Shown: positions 36,612 to 48,149 of the stretch, piece by piece
Numbering within the stretch: position 1 is the first letter of the stretch
How the letters are laid out: each line of letters begins with the position of its first letter
Origin: Stenotrophomonas sp. UBA2302
GTDB lineage: Bacteria; Pseudomonadota; Gammaproteobacteria; Xanthomonadales; Xanthomonadaceae
Direction: 5' to 3'
Assembly: GCA_002345545.1 (NCBI GenBank)
Contig: DDVW01000053.1
Location: 62,521-126,520 of the forward strand
Length of the DNA stretch: 64,000 bases
Notes under the pieces: model-generated
Told to the model about the DNA's origin: nothing
The model's input: only the letters and a program-made list of their open reading frames with translations
Database searches by the model: none
Program-made: the position numbers and the translations under genes

Positions 36612-37541
36612 ATGGATCTGGAAGACTGGTCGACCCGTCTGAAAGTGTTTGCCGATGCGACGCGCGTGCGTCTGCTGACACTGCTGGAGCAGGAAGAACT
36701 GACCGTGGCCGAGCTGTCGGCGATCACCACGCTGGCGCAGCCGCGGGTTTCGACCCATCTGGCGCGGCTGAAGGAAGCCGGGCTGGTGCGCGACCGCCGT
36801 GCCGGGGTGTCGGCCTACTACCGCTTTGACGATGCCGCGCTGGATCCGGCGCAGCGTGCATTGTGGCATGCGCTCAGCAACGGCAGCGATGACCCGCTGC
36901 TGCGCCAGGATGCCGAGCGCGTCCCCGGCGTGCTGGCGATGCGCGCCGCCGACCAGAACTGGGCCGACAGCGTCGCCGGTGACATGGAACGGCATTATTC
37001 GCCGGGCCGCACCTGGGAAGCGCTGGCACGCAGTGCCCTGCCGCTGCTGGAAACCGGCGACGTGCTCGACATCGCCTCCGGCGACGGCGTGCTGGCCGAA
37101 CTGCTGGCGCCGCATGCACAGCGCTATGTCTGCATCGACACCAGCGCCCGCGTGGTCGCCGCCGCCAGCGAGCGCCTGCGCAAACTGCCCAACGTCGAAG
37201 TCCGCGAAGGCGACATGCATGCGCTGCCATTCGTCGACGGCAGTTTCGACCTGGTGGTGCTGATGCACGCGCTGACCTATGCCGCGCAACCGGCCAAAGC
37301 CGTGGCCGAGGGCGCACGCGTGCTGCGACCGGGTGGCCGGCTGATGCTGTGCAGCCTTGCCCGGCACGAGCACAAGGTCGCGGTGGAAGCCTATGGCCAC
37401 GTCAATCTCGGCTTCACCGGCAAGGAACTGCGCAAGTTCGTGGAGAAAGCCGGGCTTGAGGTATCCAGCCTTGAGACCGTGACCCGCGAGAAACGTCCCC
37501 CGCATTTCGAAGTCATTTCCCTGATCGCCCACAAATCCTGA
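36612..37541 (+). CDS. ArsR-type regulator fused to a SAM-dependent methyltransferase domain
   Basis: 309 residues. The first 95 form an ArsR winged helix (DWSTRLKVFADATRVRLLTL and TTLAQPRVSTHLARLKEAGL). No metal-binding cysteine pair of the ArsR/SmtB type is present. From about 130 to 300 runs a class I methyltransferase fold with motif I VLDIASGDGVLAELL and the post-motif GSFDLVVLMHALTYA. Proteins of this layout upstream of metH in gammaproteobacteria are thought to sense SAM or S-adenosylhomocysteine and control methionine recycling (SahR-like). Here it lies 21 bases before metH, in line with that. Whether the second domain still methylates anything is unknown. Confidence 0.88.
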   Translation: MDLEDWSTRLKVFADATRVRLLTLLEQEELTVAELSAITTLAQPRVSTHLARLKEAGLVRDRRAGVSAYYRFDDAALDPAQRALWHALSNGSDDPLLRQDAERVPGVLAMRAADQNWADSVAGDMERHYSPGRTWEALARSALPLLETGDVLDIASGDGVLAELLAPHAQRYVCIDTSARVVAAASERLRKLPNVEVREGDMHALPFVDGSFDLVVLMHALTYAAQPAKAVAEGARVLRPGGRLMLCSLARHEHKVAVEAYGHVNLGFTGKELRKFVEKAGLEVSSLETVTREKRPPHFEVISLIAHKS

Positions 37542-37562
37542 TCCCGATACAGCGAGTCCCCC

Positions 37563-38638
37563 ATGCGCTCCCTCCCCTGGCTCCACCCCGACCGCGCCGC
37601 CCTGCTGCTGCAGGCTCTCCAGCAACGCATCCTGATCATCGATGGCGCCATGGGCACGATGATCCAGCGCCACCGGCTGGAAGAAGGCGACTATCGCGGT
37701 GAGCGCTTTGCCGGGGGCTTTGACAGCACCCATGCGCACGGGCCCGGTTGCGAGCATGACCTGAAGGGCAACAACGACCTGCTGCTGCTCACCCGCCCCG
37801 AGGTGATCGCCGGCATCCATACCGCCTACCTGGAAGCCGGCGCCGACCTGGTCGAAACCAACACCTTCAACGCCACCTCGGTGAGCCAGGCCGACTACCA
37901 CCTCGAGCACCTGGTCTACGAGCTGAACAAGGCCGGCGCACAGGTGGCGCGGCAGTGCTGTGACGCCATCGAGGCGACCACGCCGGACAAACCACGCTTC
38001 GTCATCGGTGTACTCGGCCCAACCAGCCGCACCGCCTCGATCAGCCCCAACGTCAACGATCCGGGCTTTCGCAACACCAGTTTCGACCAGCTGCGCGGCA
38101 CCTACCGCGAAGCCATCGAAGGCCTGATCGACGGCGGCGCCGACACGCTGATGGTGGAAACCGTCTTCGACACGCTCAATGCCAAGGCGGCGCTGTTCGC
38201 CATCGAGGAAGCCTTCGACGCACGTGGCGCGCGCCTGCCGATCATGATCTCCGGCACCATCACCGATGCCTCCGGCCGCACCCTGTCCGGCCAGACCGCC
38301 GAGGCGTTCTACGCATCGATGGCACACAGCCAGCCGCTGTCGATCGGTTTCAACTGTGCGCTCGGTGCCACCCAGATGCGTCCGCATGTGGAAACCCTGG
38401 CCACGATCGCCAGCGGCTACGTCAGCGCGCACCCCAACGCCGGCCTGCCCAACGCCTTCGGCGAATACGACGAAACCCCGGAAGAAACCGCCGCCACGCT
38501 GAAGGAGTTCGCGCAGTCCGGCCTGCTGAACCTGGTCGGCGGCTGCTGCGGCACCACGCCTGCGCACATCCACGCCATTGCCGAGGCCGTCGCCGGCATC
38601 CCGCCGCGCGCCCTTCCCACGCAACAGGAGCAGGCGGC

Positions 38639-38642
<4 letters not shown>
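37563..38642 (+). CDS. metH: Methionine synthase, homocysteine-binding part (split MetH, N-terminal)
   Basis: 359 residues equal to the homocysteine methyltransferase module of cobalamin-dependent methionine synthase. The zinc cysteines are in IGFNCALGA and in [12 protein letters not shown]-terminus [16 protein letters not shown] is characteristic. In E. coli this module is joined to the remaining ones in a 1227-residue chain; here it ends in a short Ala/Gln-rich tail and its stop overlaps the next start by four bases (ATGA), so two chains must assemble. Such splitting is seen in other xanthomonads. Expressed with the ArsR fusion gene 21 bases upstream. Confidence 0.95.
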
Positions 38643-41323
<2,681 letters not shown>

Positions 41324-41432
41324 TCTGCCAATGGACGGACAGCCGTCACACTAGCCCCGGGCACGCCAGCGCCCTGCCGTCGCTCCTGCTTGCGCGGCAT
41401 TCCTGTCCGTCCATGCCCCCACCGCGGTTTCC

Positions 41433-42617
41433 ATGACCTCCATATCCACGCCGGGTGCGACGGTTCCCGTCGCCCGGCTGTCCAGTTTCTACTTTTTCTA
41501 TTACGCCGCCCTCGGCGCGTTCACCCCGTACTGGAGCCTGTACCTGCAGTCGCGGGGAATGAGCGTCACCGCGATCAGCGTGATGATGAGCCTGTGGTAC
41601 GCCACCCGCGTGGTCGCGCCCAGCACCTGGACCTCGCTGGCGGCCACCTCGCCCCGGCCCATCTACTGGCTGCGGATCGGCTGCGTACTCACCCTGCTCA
41701 CCTTCACCGGCTTCCTGGTCCCCGCACCGGAATGGTCGATGTATGCGGTGATGATCGCGTTCTGCTTCTTCTACAACGCGGTGATGCCGCAGTTCGAATC
41801 GATCACCCTCACCCATCTGGGCAGTGACAGCCACCGCTACGGCCTGATCCGGGTGTGGGGCTCGTTCGGCTTCATCGCCGTGGTGACCAGCTTCGGCTGG
41901 CTGATCGAACACCATGGCGCCGGCAAGCTGCCGTGGCTGATGCTGCCGCTGTTCGGGCTGATGATCGGCTCGGCCTTCCTCAACCGCTACGCCCGCGACA
42001 TCCCCACCGGCACCCATGGCGAGGGCGGTTTCTGGGCCATCGTCCGGCAGAAGCCGGTGCTGGCGTTCTTCATCGCTGCCTTCCTCGAACAGCTCTCGTT
42101 CGGCCCGTACTACACCTTCTTCTCGCTCTACATGGACCAGCACGGCTACAGCACCTCGCTGCTGGGGCTGATGTGGACGGTCGGCGTGGTGTTCGAGGTG
42201 GCGGTGTTCTTCCTGATCTCGCGCTTCTTCCGCCGCTGGGACGCCAGCTGGCTGCTGATCATCTCCATGGCCAGCGCCGCGCTGCGCTGGTGGGCCACCG
42301 CGCTTTGGCCGGAGAACATCCCGGTCATGCTGATCGCCCAAGCCACTCATTGCCTGGGCTTTGCCGCGTTCTTCGCCTCGGCGATGCAACTGCTGGCGCG
42401 CTACTTCCCCGGCCAGCTCAACGGCCACGGGCAAGGGCTGTTCTACGGCTTCTCGTCCGGGCTCGGCGGCGTGCTTGGCGCGCTGATCGCCGGCCAGCTG
42501 TGGCAGTTCAGCGATGGCAAGGCGGCCTTCATCGCCGGCGGCTTCTTCGCACTGGCCGGTGCGTTGATCGCCTGGTATTACGTGCCGCCACGAAAACATG
42601 TCGCGCCCGTGAACTGA
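41433..42617 (+). CDS. MFS transporter (HcaT/YcaD-like, MFS_1_like family)
   Basis: 394-residue integral membrane protein with about 12 membrane segments. The N-terminus SSFYFFYYAALGAFTPYWSL and the segment FEQSITLTHLG-like (QFESITLTHLGSD) are typical of the MFS group that includes the putative 3-phenylpropionate transporter HcaT and nucleoside symporters. The conserved RIWGS-like motif is seen as RVWGSFGFI. Substrate cannot be told. It lies 109 bases after metH on the same strand and ends at a shared terminator, so it may be transcribed alone. Confidence 0.85.
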   Translation: MTSISTPGATVPVARLSSFYFFYYAALGAFTPYWSLYLQSRGMSVTAISVMMSLWYATRVVAPSTWTSLAATSPRPIYWLRIGCVLTLLTFTGFLVPAPEWSMYAVMIAFCFFYNAVMPQFESITLTHLGSDSHRYGLIRVWGSFGFIAVVTSFGWLIEHHGAGKLPWLMLPLFGLMIGSAFLNRYARDIPTGTHGEGGFWAIVRQKPVLAFFIAAFLEQLSFGPYYTFFSLYMDQHGYSTSLLGLMWTVGVVFEVAVFFLISRFFRRWDASWLLIISMASAALRWWATALWPENIPVMLIAQATHCLGFAAFFASAMQLLARYFPGQLNGHGQGLFYGFSSGLGGVLGALIAGQLWQFSDGKAAFIAGGFFALAGALIAWYYVPPRKHVAPVN

Positions 42618-42626
42618 CGGATACGT

Positions 42627-42650
42627 AAAAGGCGCCTGTCGGCGCCTTTT
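42627..42650. terminator. Bidirectional terminator between MFS and DUF2058 genes
   Basis: AAAAGGCGCC / GGCGCCTTTT with loop TGTC, 10 bases after the MFS stop and 24 bases from the end of the convergent DUF2058 gene. A-tract and T-tract on both sides let it serve both. Confidence 0.92.
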
Positions 42651-42673
42651 CTTTCCACTTCATCGTCTGCGGG

Positions 42674-43318
42674 TTACCAGACCAGATCGTCCGGCACCTG
42701 GTACTGCGGGTCGGCGTAGGGATCATCGGCCAACGGCGCCGCCGGGTCGATCTTCAGCGCCACGCCCGGCGGGAATACCGCCTCGGCTTCAGCCAGCAGC
42801 GCCGCCGTCACCAGGATGTAGCGGCCGTTCTGCTGCAGCACACCCAGTTCACCGGCGTTGAGCGCCTTGAGCTGTTCGGCGTTGACGTAGATGCGCTTGA
42901 TCTTGCCGCCGTATTCGAAATGGCGGGCGATATCGGCCTCCGGATCGTTCAGACCCTTGTCCTTGATCAACGCCTCCATCTTGGCGCGCGCCTCGCGGCG
43001 CAGCCGGGCTTCTTCCTGTTTCTGCCGCTCGGCTTCAATGCGCTCGTCCTTCTCGCGCTGCGCACGGATGGCATAGGCCTTGGCCAGATCGATGTCTTCC
43101 TGCGAACGCGGCTTGCGCGCGCGCTGCTGGCCGCCCGCTGCCGCCTTGCCGGCATGCGTGGGCTTGCCGCCCTGGCCGGGCTTGTTGCCCGCCTGCGGAC
43201 GGCCCTGCCCCGGCTTGCCCTGCGGGCGGCCATCACGGCGGAAATCGGGCTTGCGCTCCGGCTTGGGCGCAGGCTTGAAGCCCAGTCCAAGGAGCTGGTC
43301 TCGGAGTGTATCGCTCAT
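42674..43318 (-). CDS. DUF2058 family protein
   Basis: 214 residues of the DUF2058 family (related to E. coli YaiL). The N-terminus MSDTLRDQLLGLGFK is conserved. A Gly/Lys/Gln/Pro-rich basic linker (about 20-70) is longer than usual, then a charged helix (about 75-120, rich in Glu, Arg and Lys) and a compact C-terminal domain with FEYGGKIKRIYVNAEQLKAL and NGRYILVTAALLAEAE. The basic linker suggests nucleic acid or ribosome contact; no function is proven. It follows slyX by nine bases, so they are probably one transcript. Confidence 0.85.
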   Translation of the reverse strand: MSDTLRDQLLGLGFKPAPKPERKPDFRRDGRPQGKPGQGRPQAGNKPGQGGKPTHAGKAAAGGQQRARKPRSQEDIDLAKAYAIRAQREKDERIEAERQKQEEARLRREARAKMEALIKDKGLNDPEADIARHFEYGGKIKRIYVNAEQLKALNAGELGVLQQNGRYILVTAALLAEAEAVFPPGVALKIDPAAPLADDPYADPQYQVPDDLVW

Positions 43319-43327
43319 GGCAGATCG

Positions 43328-43567
43328 TCAGTAATGCGGGGGCGGGGGTTCGTCGGCGGCATCGGCGTACAGCGCGGTACGCACCTTGCCCAGGTCATCG
43401 AGCAGGTGGCGCAACAGGTCGGCGTTGCGCGAACCCTGCATGCGGGCGTCGGCCAGCGCCTCGCTCATCTCGGCCAGCGCCTGCTCCTGGAAGGAGACGC
43501 GCATTTCCAGCTCGATCAGACGGGCTTCAAGCGCCTGGTCGCGCTCGTTGGTGGAAAAATCAGACAT
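43328..43567 (-). CDS. slyX: SlyX family protein
   Basis: 79-residue coiled-coil protein; [20 protein letters not shown] is the family signature and the C-terminus PPPHY is also typical (ends in Pro-Pro-His-Tyr). Function unknown in all bacteria. The ATG at 43567 begins [11 protein letters not shown] and overlaps the end of ugd by eight bases; the upstream open frame lies within ugd. It is probably translated with ugd. Confidence 0.92.
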   Translation of the reverse strand: MSDFSTNERDQALEARLIELEMRVSFQEQALAEMSEALADARMQGSRNADLLRHLLDDLGKVRTALYADAADEPPPPHY

Positions 43568-44909
43568 GCAGGGAACGCCCCCGGCCAATTCCGTAGTAAC
43601 CAAGGCCGGCGGCCTCGACTTCCTGCGGGTCATAGAGATTGCGGCCGTCGAATATCACCGCATCGCCCAGTGCCTGGCGCAAGCGGGTGAAATCGGGGCT
43701 GCGGAACTGTTTCCATTCGGTGACCACGATCAGCGCATCGGCACCTTCCAGCGCCGCGAATGCGGAATCGCACAGCACCAGGTCCTCGCGCTCACCGAAG
43801 ATGCGCCGTGCTTCGGCCATCGCTTCCGGATCGAACGCCCGCACCTTTGCTCCCGCTTCCCACAGCTGGCCCAGCAGGCGCCGGCTGGGAGCGGCACGCA
43901 TGTCGTCGGTATCGGGCTTGAACGCCAGCCCCCACACCGCGAAGGTCTTGCCGTGCACGCCCTCGTCTTCGCCATGGTCGTAATGCCGTTGCAGCAGTGA
44001 GAACAGGTGTCCCTTCTGCGCGTCGTTGACCGCTTCCACCGCGTCCAGCAACTGTGGCGTATGCCCGTGCTGCCTGGCGGCGCGTGCCAGCGCCTGCACA
44101 TCCTTGGGGAAACACGAACCGCCATAACCGGCGCCGGGATAGATGAAGTGCCAGCCGATGCGCGGATCCGAGCCGATGCCCTTGCGCACCTGCTCGATAT
44201 CGGCCCCCACCCGTTCGGCGATGTTGGCGATCTCGCTCATGAAGCTGATCTTGGTCGCCAGCATCGCGTTGGCGGCGTACTTGGTCAGCTCGGCCGAGCG
44301 CACGTCCATCTCCACCACCCGGTCGCGGTTGCGGTTGAACGGCGCATACAGGCGGCGCAGGGTCGCCACCGCTTCGGGGCTGTCGGAGCCGATGATGATC
44401 CGGTCCGGTCGCATGCAGTCGGCCACCGCATCGCCTTCCTTGAGGAATTCCGGGTTGGAGACCACCTCGAAGGCGATCTCCACACCGCGTGCCGCCAGTT
44501 CCTCGGCGATCGCCGCGCGCACCGTGTCGGCGGTACCGACCGGCACCGTCGACTTGTTGACCACCACGGCCGGCGCTTGCAGATGGCGGCCAATCGTGCG
44601 CGCCACCGCCAGCACATATTGCAGATCGGCACTGCCGTCTTCGTCGGGCGGCGTACCGACCGCGATGAAGAGCACCTGTCCATGCGCGATCGCGGCAGCC
44701 GCATCCGTGGTGAACGCCAGCCTTGATTCGGCATGGTTGGCGCTCACCAGCGGCGCCAGTCCCGGTTCGTAGATCGGGATGACGCCCCGGTTCAGGCCCT
44801 CGACCTTGGCCTGGTCGATATCGACACAGACCACGTCATGGCCTACTTCGGCCAGGCAGGTCCCGGTGACGAGACCGACATAGCCTGTACCGAAAATCGC
44901 AACACGCAT
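43560..44909 (-). CDS. ugd: UDP-glucose 6-dehydrogenase
   Basis: 449-residue enzyme that oxidises UDP-glucose twice to UDP-glucuronate, a precursor for exopolysaccharide and lipid A or LPS sugars. The NAD site is [19 protein letters not shown] at the N-terminus; the catalytic cysteine is in [26 protein letters not shown] and FKPDTDDMR are also typical. Length fits. First of an ugd-slyX-DUF2058 series on the minus strand. It ends beside no polysaccharide genes, so it is probably housekeeping. Confidence 0.97.
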   Translation of the reverse strand: MRVAIFGTGYVGLVTGTCLAEVGHDVVCVDIDQAKVEGLNRGVIPIYEPGLAPLVSANHAESRLAFTTDAAAAIAHGQVLFIAVGTPPDEDGSADLQYVLAVARTIGRHLQAPAVVVNKSTVPVGTADTVRAAIAEELAARGVEIAFEVVSNPEFLKEGDAVADCMRPDRIIIGSDSPEAVATLRRLYAPFNRNRDRVVEMDVRSAELTKYAANAMLATKISFMSEIANIAERVGADIEQVRKGIGSDPRIGWHFIYPGAGYGGSCFPKDVQALARAARQHGHTPQLLDAVEAVNDAQKGHLFSLLQRHYDHGEDEGVHGKTFAVWGLAFKPDTDDMRAAPSRRLLGQLWEAGAKVRAFDPEAMAEARRIFGEREDLVLCDSAFAALEGADALIVVTEWKQFRSPDFTRLRQALGDAVIFDGRNLYDPQEVEAAGLGYYGIGRGRSLHV

Positions 44910-44930
44910 GGAACAGGTACTCCGTCGACC

Positions 44931-45887
44931 TTACTGCAGGATACCCAGCAGCTCGACGTCAAACGTCAAGGTCGCATCAGGACCGATCGGGCCACCCGGG
45001 GTGCCGCTGCTGCCATAGGCCAGCTCGGAGGGAATCCAGAAGCGGTACTTGGCACCGACCGGCATCAGCGACACGCCCTCGGTCCAGCCCTTGATCACCT
45101 GGTTCAGGCCGAAATCGACCGGCTCGCCGCGCTGGTAGCTGCTGTCGAACACGGTGCCGTCCAGCAGCTTGCCTTCGTAGTTCACGCGCACGCGGCTGGT
45201 TTCCACCGGACGCTCACCGCTGCCCGGGCGGATCACCTGGTACTGCAGGCCCGAGGCGGTGGTCACCACGCCCGGCTGGGTCTTGTTCTTGGCGAGGAAG
45301 GCATTGCCCTGCTCACGGTTCTTGCCGGCCGCAGCGCTCTGCTGCGCGGTGCTGAACGCCTGCAGCGTGGCCTGCGCCTGCTGGCGGTCCATCAGCGGCG
45401 TGCCCTTGCTGAACACGGTGGTGATGGCCTGGAACGTCGCATCCAGATCGATCTCGTCCTTGATCGGCGCCAGCGACGGGCCGACCGCATAGCCGCCCAG
45501 CATCAGGCCGACCTTCTCCTTGTCCACCGACGGCGGCTGGCTGCCCGGTGCCATGCCCGGCACCTGCTGGCCGGAACGGGCCATCATCACCGTACGCAGC
45601 GCCTGGTCGGTCTGCTGCGCCTCTTCCTGCGAGAGCAGCGGCTGGCCACCGGCAAAGGCGTTCTCGATGGCACGGCGCAGCGCGGCAACGTCCACTTCCG
45701 AAGCGATGGGTTCGAACGAGCTGGCCACATCGATACCGATGGCGTAACCGACTTTTTCACGATCCGAGGTCAAAACAGACATCTCCTTGGTAGCCGCCGG
45801 GGCGGCAGTTTGCGACATCACGACACCCGGTGCCGCCATTGCCAGAATCAGTAGCGACGCCGCGGCGCCGCGCTTTCCCATCTTCAT
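44931..45887 (-). CDS. Exported FKBP-type peptidyl-prolyl isomerase with two FKBP_N regions
   Basis: 318 residues. The signal peptide (about 1-27) ends near VVMSQTAAPA. Two helical FKBP_N-like regions follow, at about 35-95 (DREKVGYAIGIDVASSFEPI) and 120-185 (DKEKVGLMLGGYAVGPSLAPI). A linker leads to the catalytic FKBP domain at about 205-318, with VRVNYEGKLLDGTVFDSS and YRFWIPSELAYG. MIP and FkpA have one FKBP_N region; the doubling is unusual. It would speed folding or act as chaperone in the periplasm or outer membrane. The ATG at 45887 has AGGAAAG upstream. The gene is separate from ugd by 21 bases. Confidence 0.9.
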   Translation of the reverse strand: MKMGKRGAAASLLILAMAAPGVVMSQTAAPAATKEMSVLTSDREKVGYAIGIDVASSFEPIASEVDVAALRRAIENAFAGGQPLLSQEEAQQTDQALRTVMMARSGQQVPGMAPGSQPPSVDKEKVGLMLGGYAVGPSLAPIKDEIDLDATFQAITTVFSKGTPLMDRQQAQATLQAFSTAQQSAAAGKNREQGNAFLAKNKTQPGVVTTASGLQYQVIRPGSGERPVETSRVRVNYEGKLLDGTVFDSSYQRGEPVDFGLNQVIKGWTEGVSLMPVGAKYRFWIPSELAYGSSGTPGGPIGPDATLTFDVELLGILQ

Positions 45888-45972
45888 TCGCTGCTTTCCT
45901 GGAAGTGAACAAACGCCGCGGTCGGCGCGAGGGGCGCCATTGTCGCACGCATGCCGCCATTGTCGAGGCACA

Positions 45973-46539
45973 TCAGCGGCCAGGCGCGGGGGCGGCCAGT
46001 TCGCGCTCGATCGCCGCACGCAGCGCCGGATCATCCGGACGCACCTTGCTCGGGAACTGCGCCACCACCCGCCCGTCGCGCGACACCAGGTACTTGTGGA
46101 AATTCCAGCCCGGCGCCACGCCGGTGGCACGGCTCAGGTCCTGGTACAGCGGCGTCGTTTCCGGGCCGATCACATGCACCTTCTGGAACATCGGGAATTT
46201 CACTCCGTAGGTCAGCGTGCAGAACTCCTGGATCTGCGCCTCGGTGCCCGGCTCCTGGCCCTTGAAGTCGTTGGACGGGAAGCCCAGGACCGAGAAGCCA
46301 CGCGCGGACAGCTCCTGCTGCAGCGCCTCCAGCCCCTCGTACTGCGGAGTGAAGCCGCACTTGGAGGCGGTGTTGACGATCAGCAGCACCTTGCCGCCAT
46401 AGCGCTGGTTCAGATTGATTTCACCCTGCCCGGCCAGTGGCCGGTAGTCGTGGTCCAGCAAAGGTCCGGCCGCAGCGCCTGAAGCCATCCCGGCGAATGC
46501 GACAAAAAACAGGGAAATCATGAACTTGCCAATACCCAT
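45973..46539 (-). CDS. Exported glutathione peroxidase-like peroxidase
   Basis: 188 residues with an N-terminal signal peptide (about 1-22). The peroxidatic cysteine is in VNTASKCGFTPQYEG, with Gln in FPSNDFKGQEPG and Trp in PGWNFHKYLV, the full catalytic set of the non-selenium glutathione peroxidase family. Such enzymes mostly use thioredoxin. Export to the periplasm is predicted by the signal, which is less common than the cytosolic form. The ATG at 46539 follows GGAGAAGG; the frame continues upstream without domain features. Divergent from the small lipoprotein operon. Confidence 0.92.
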   Translation of the reverse strand: MGIGKFMISLFFVAFAGMASGAAAGPLLDHDYRPLAGQGEINLNQRYGGKVLLIVNTASKCGFTPQYEGLEALQQELSARGFSVLGFPSNDFKGQEPGTEAQIQEFCTLTYGVKFPMFQKVHVIGPETTPLYQDLSRATGVAPGWNFHKYLVSRDGRVVAQFPSKVRPDDPALRAAIERELAAPAPGR

Positions 46540-46603
46540 AAGCCTTCTCCTCGGTCGTCGGCGGCAGTCACGCACGGTGGCGGCAAACCGCTGACAGAAA
46601 TAG

Positions 46604-46644
46604 TTGCAAAGCACCGTGTCGGTGTTATAGTTGCATACAACACC
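46604..46644 (+). promoter_or_regulatory. Promoter and GntR operator of the lipoprotein-ABC operon
   Basis: A -35 TTGCAA (46604-46609) and -10 TATAGT (46626-46631) with 16-base spacing. Overlapping the -10 is the inverted repeat GGTGTT (46621-46626) and AACACC (46639-46644) with 12 bases between. ATAGTTGCA occurs twice as a direct repeat (46600-46608, 46627-46635). This fits autorepression by the YtrA-like regulator coded by the second gene. Confidence 0.72.
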
Positions 46645-46669
46645 AGCCACCCTGATCAAGGGAGCCGAC

Positions 46670-46915
46670 ATGGACAGCAGAAGCCACAAGCACGCATTGC
46701 AGATCGCCCTGGCCAGTGGCGCACTGCTGTTGTCCGGCTGTTTCGCCACGCCTGAAACCGACCGCACCCGCGTCCGGGATTATGCAACCGAAGCAGCAGG
46801 TGATGCGCAGGATGCCAACGACCCCAAACCCGCGAAACGGCCCACCAGGCGGATACGCACCAGCCTGGCACTGCCCTATTTTTCCTTCGCACAGTCGCTG
46901 AACCCGCGGAGCTGA
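46670..46915 (+). CDS. Small predicted lipoprotein
   Basis: 81 residues. A signal peptide ends with lipobox LSGC (Cys24); the mature part is short, charged and hydrophilic (PKPAKRPTRRIRT), then a mildly hydrophobic end (LALPYFSFAQSLN). I do not recognise a family. It lies two bases before the GntR gene and directly after the operon promoter, so it is the first gene of the set to 51124. The ATG at 46670 gives a proper signal peptide; an in-frame start at 46631 would fall in the promoter. Confidence 0.75.
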   Translation: MDSRSHKHALQIALASGALLLSGCFATPETDRTRVRDYATEAAGDAQDANDPKPAKRPTRRIRTSLALPYFSFAQSLNPRS

Positions 46916-46917
46916 AC

Positions 46918-47280
46918 ATGACCGACATCCAGTGGAGCGATGGTGCTCCCATCTACCGCCAGCTGAAGGATCGCGTGATCGCGATGATGCTGGACGGCCT
47001 GCTGAAACCGGGCGATGCCCTGCCCTCGGTACGCCAGGTGGCGGCCGACTACCAGTTGAACCCGATCACGGTGTCGCGCGCCTACCAGGAGCTGGCCGAC
47101 GAGAACCTAGTCGAAAAACGCCGCGGCCTGGGCATGTTCATGACCGAGGAGGCCGCCCTCAAACTGCGCGGCAACGAGCGGCAACGCTTTCTTACCGAAG
47201 AGTGGCCCGGGGTGCTGGAACGCATCCAGCGACTGGGCCTGACGATGGACGATCTGCTGCCACCGGGAACCACACTATGA
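46918..47280 (+). CDS. YtrA-type GntR transcriptional regulator
   Basis: 120-residue short GntR regulator of the YtrA group. A winged HTH (about 10-75, with PIYRQLKDRVIAMML and PSVRQVAADYQLNPITVSRAY) is followed by only about 45 residues, which in this group serve dimerisation. YtrA regulators normally repress an ABC transporter operon they belong to and respond to cell-wall or membrane stress. The stop overlaps the ATPase start by four bases. Likely operator at 46621-46644. Confidence 0.92.
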   Translation: MTDIQWSDGAPIYRQLKDRVIAMMLDGLLKPGDALPSVRQVAADYQLNPITVSRAYQELADENLVEKRRGLGMFMTEEAALKLRGNERQRFLTEEWPGVLERIQRLGLTMDDLLPPGTTL

Positions 47281-48149
47281 ATGCCGCCCTTGACACGGTT
47301 GTTTCCGCCACCGGCCTGCGCAAGGCCTACAAACACAACACAGCGCTGGACAACGCCTGCTTTGCCATCGCCCCGGGCCGCATCGTCGGCCTGATCGGCC
47401 CCAATGGCGCCGGCAAGACCACCGCGCTGAAGGCCCTGCTCGGCCTGACCCCGTTCGAGGGTGAGCTGCGCGTGCTGGGCATGGACCCGCGCACCCAGCG
47501 CGACGCGCTGATGAATGATGTCTGCTTCATCGCCGACGTGGCGGTGCTGCCGCGCTGGATCCGGGTGAAAGAAGCCATCGACTTCGTCGCCGGGGTGCAC
47601 CCTCGCTTTGACCGCGCCCGCTGCGAGCGCTTCCTGGCCAACACCAAGCTGCAGCCCAAGCAGCGCGTGCGCGAACTGTCCAAGGGCATGGTGGTGCAGT
47701 TGCACCTGGCCCTGGTGATGGCCATCGACGCCCGCATCCTGGTGCTGGACGAGCCGACCCTGGGTCTGGACATCCTGTACCGCAAGGAGTTCTACCAGCG
47801 CCTGCTGGAGGATTACTTCGACGAGCAGAAGACCATCATCATCACCACCCACCAGGTGGAAGAGATCGAGCACATCCTCACCGACGTGCTGTTCATCCGT
47901 GACGGCAAGATCGTGCTCGACACCGACATGGACAGTGTCAGCGGACGCTACACCGAGCTGCTGGCCTCGGCCGATACCCTGCAGGCCGCCCGCGAACTGG
48001 GACCGATCGACGAACGCAGCCTGCCGTTCGGCAAGACCGTGCTGCTGTTCGATGGTGTCGAACGCAGCCGCATCGCCGCCCTCGGTGAAACCCGCAACCC
48101 CGGCCTGGCCGACCTGTTCGTGGCCATCATGAAGGGAACCTACGCATGA
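47277..48149 (+). CDS. ABC transporter ATP-binding protein
   Basis: 290-residue ATPase. Walker A GPNGAGKTTA starts at residue 41, Walker B is ILVLDEPTLGLD, and the switch histidine is in TTHQVEEIEH. The signature is LSKGM rather than LSGGQ, a variant common in the YtrB/CcmA-type group. It works with the permease at 48146. The start at 47277 (overlapping the gntR stop) gives MNAALDTVV; the frame stays open upstream over gntR but is not the gene. The C-terminal 70 residues are the regulatory extension of this group. Confidence 0.94.
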   Translation: MNAALDTVVSATGLRKAYKHNTALDNACFAIAPGRIVGLIGPNGAGKTTALKALLGLTPFEGELRVLGMDPRTQRDALMNDVCFIADVAVLPRWIRVKEAIDFVAGVHPRFDRARCERFLANTKLQPKQRVRELSKGMVVQLHLALVMAIDARILVLDEPTLGLDILYRKEFYQRLLEDYFDEQKTIIITTHQVEEIEHILTDVLFIRDGKIVLDTDMDSVSGRYTELLASADTLQAARELGPIDERSLPFGKTVLLFDGVERSRIAALGETRNPGLADLFVAIMKGTYA

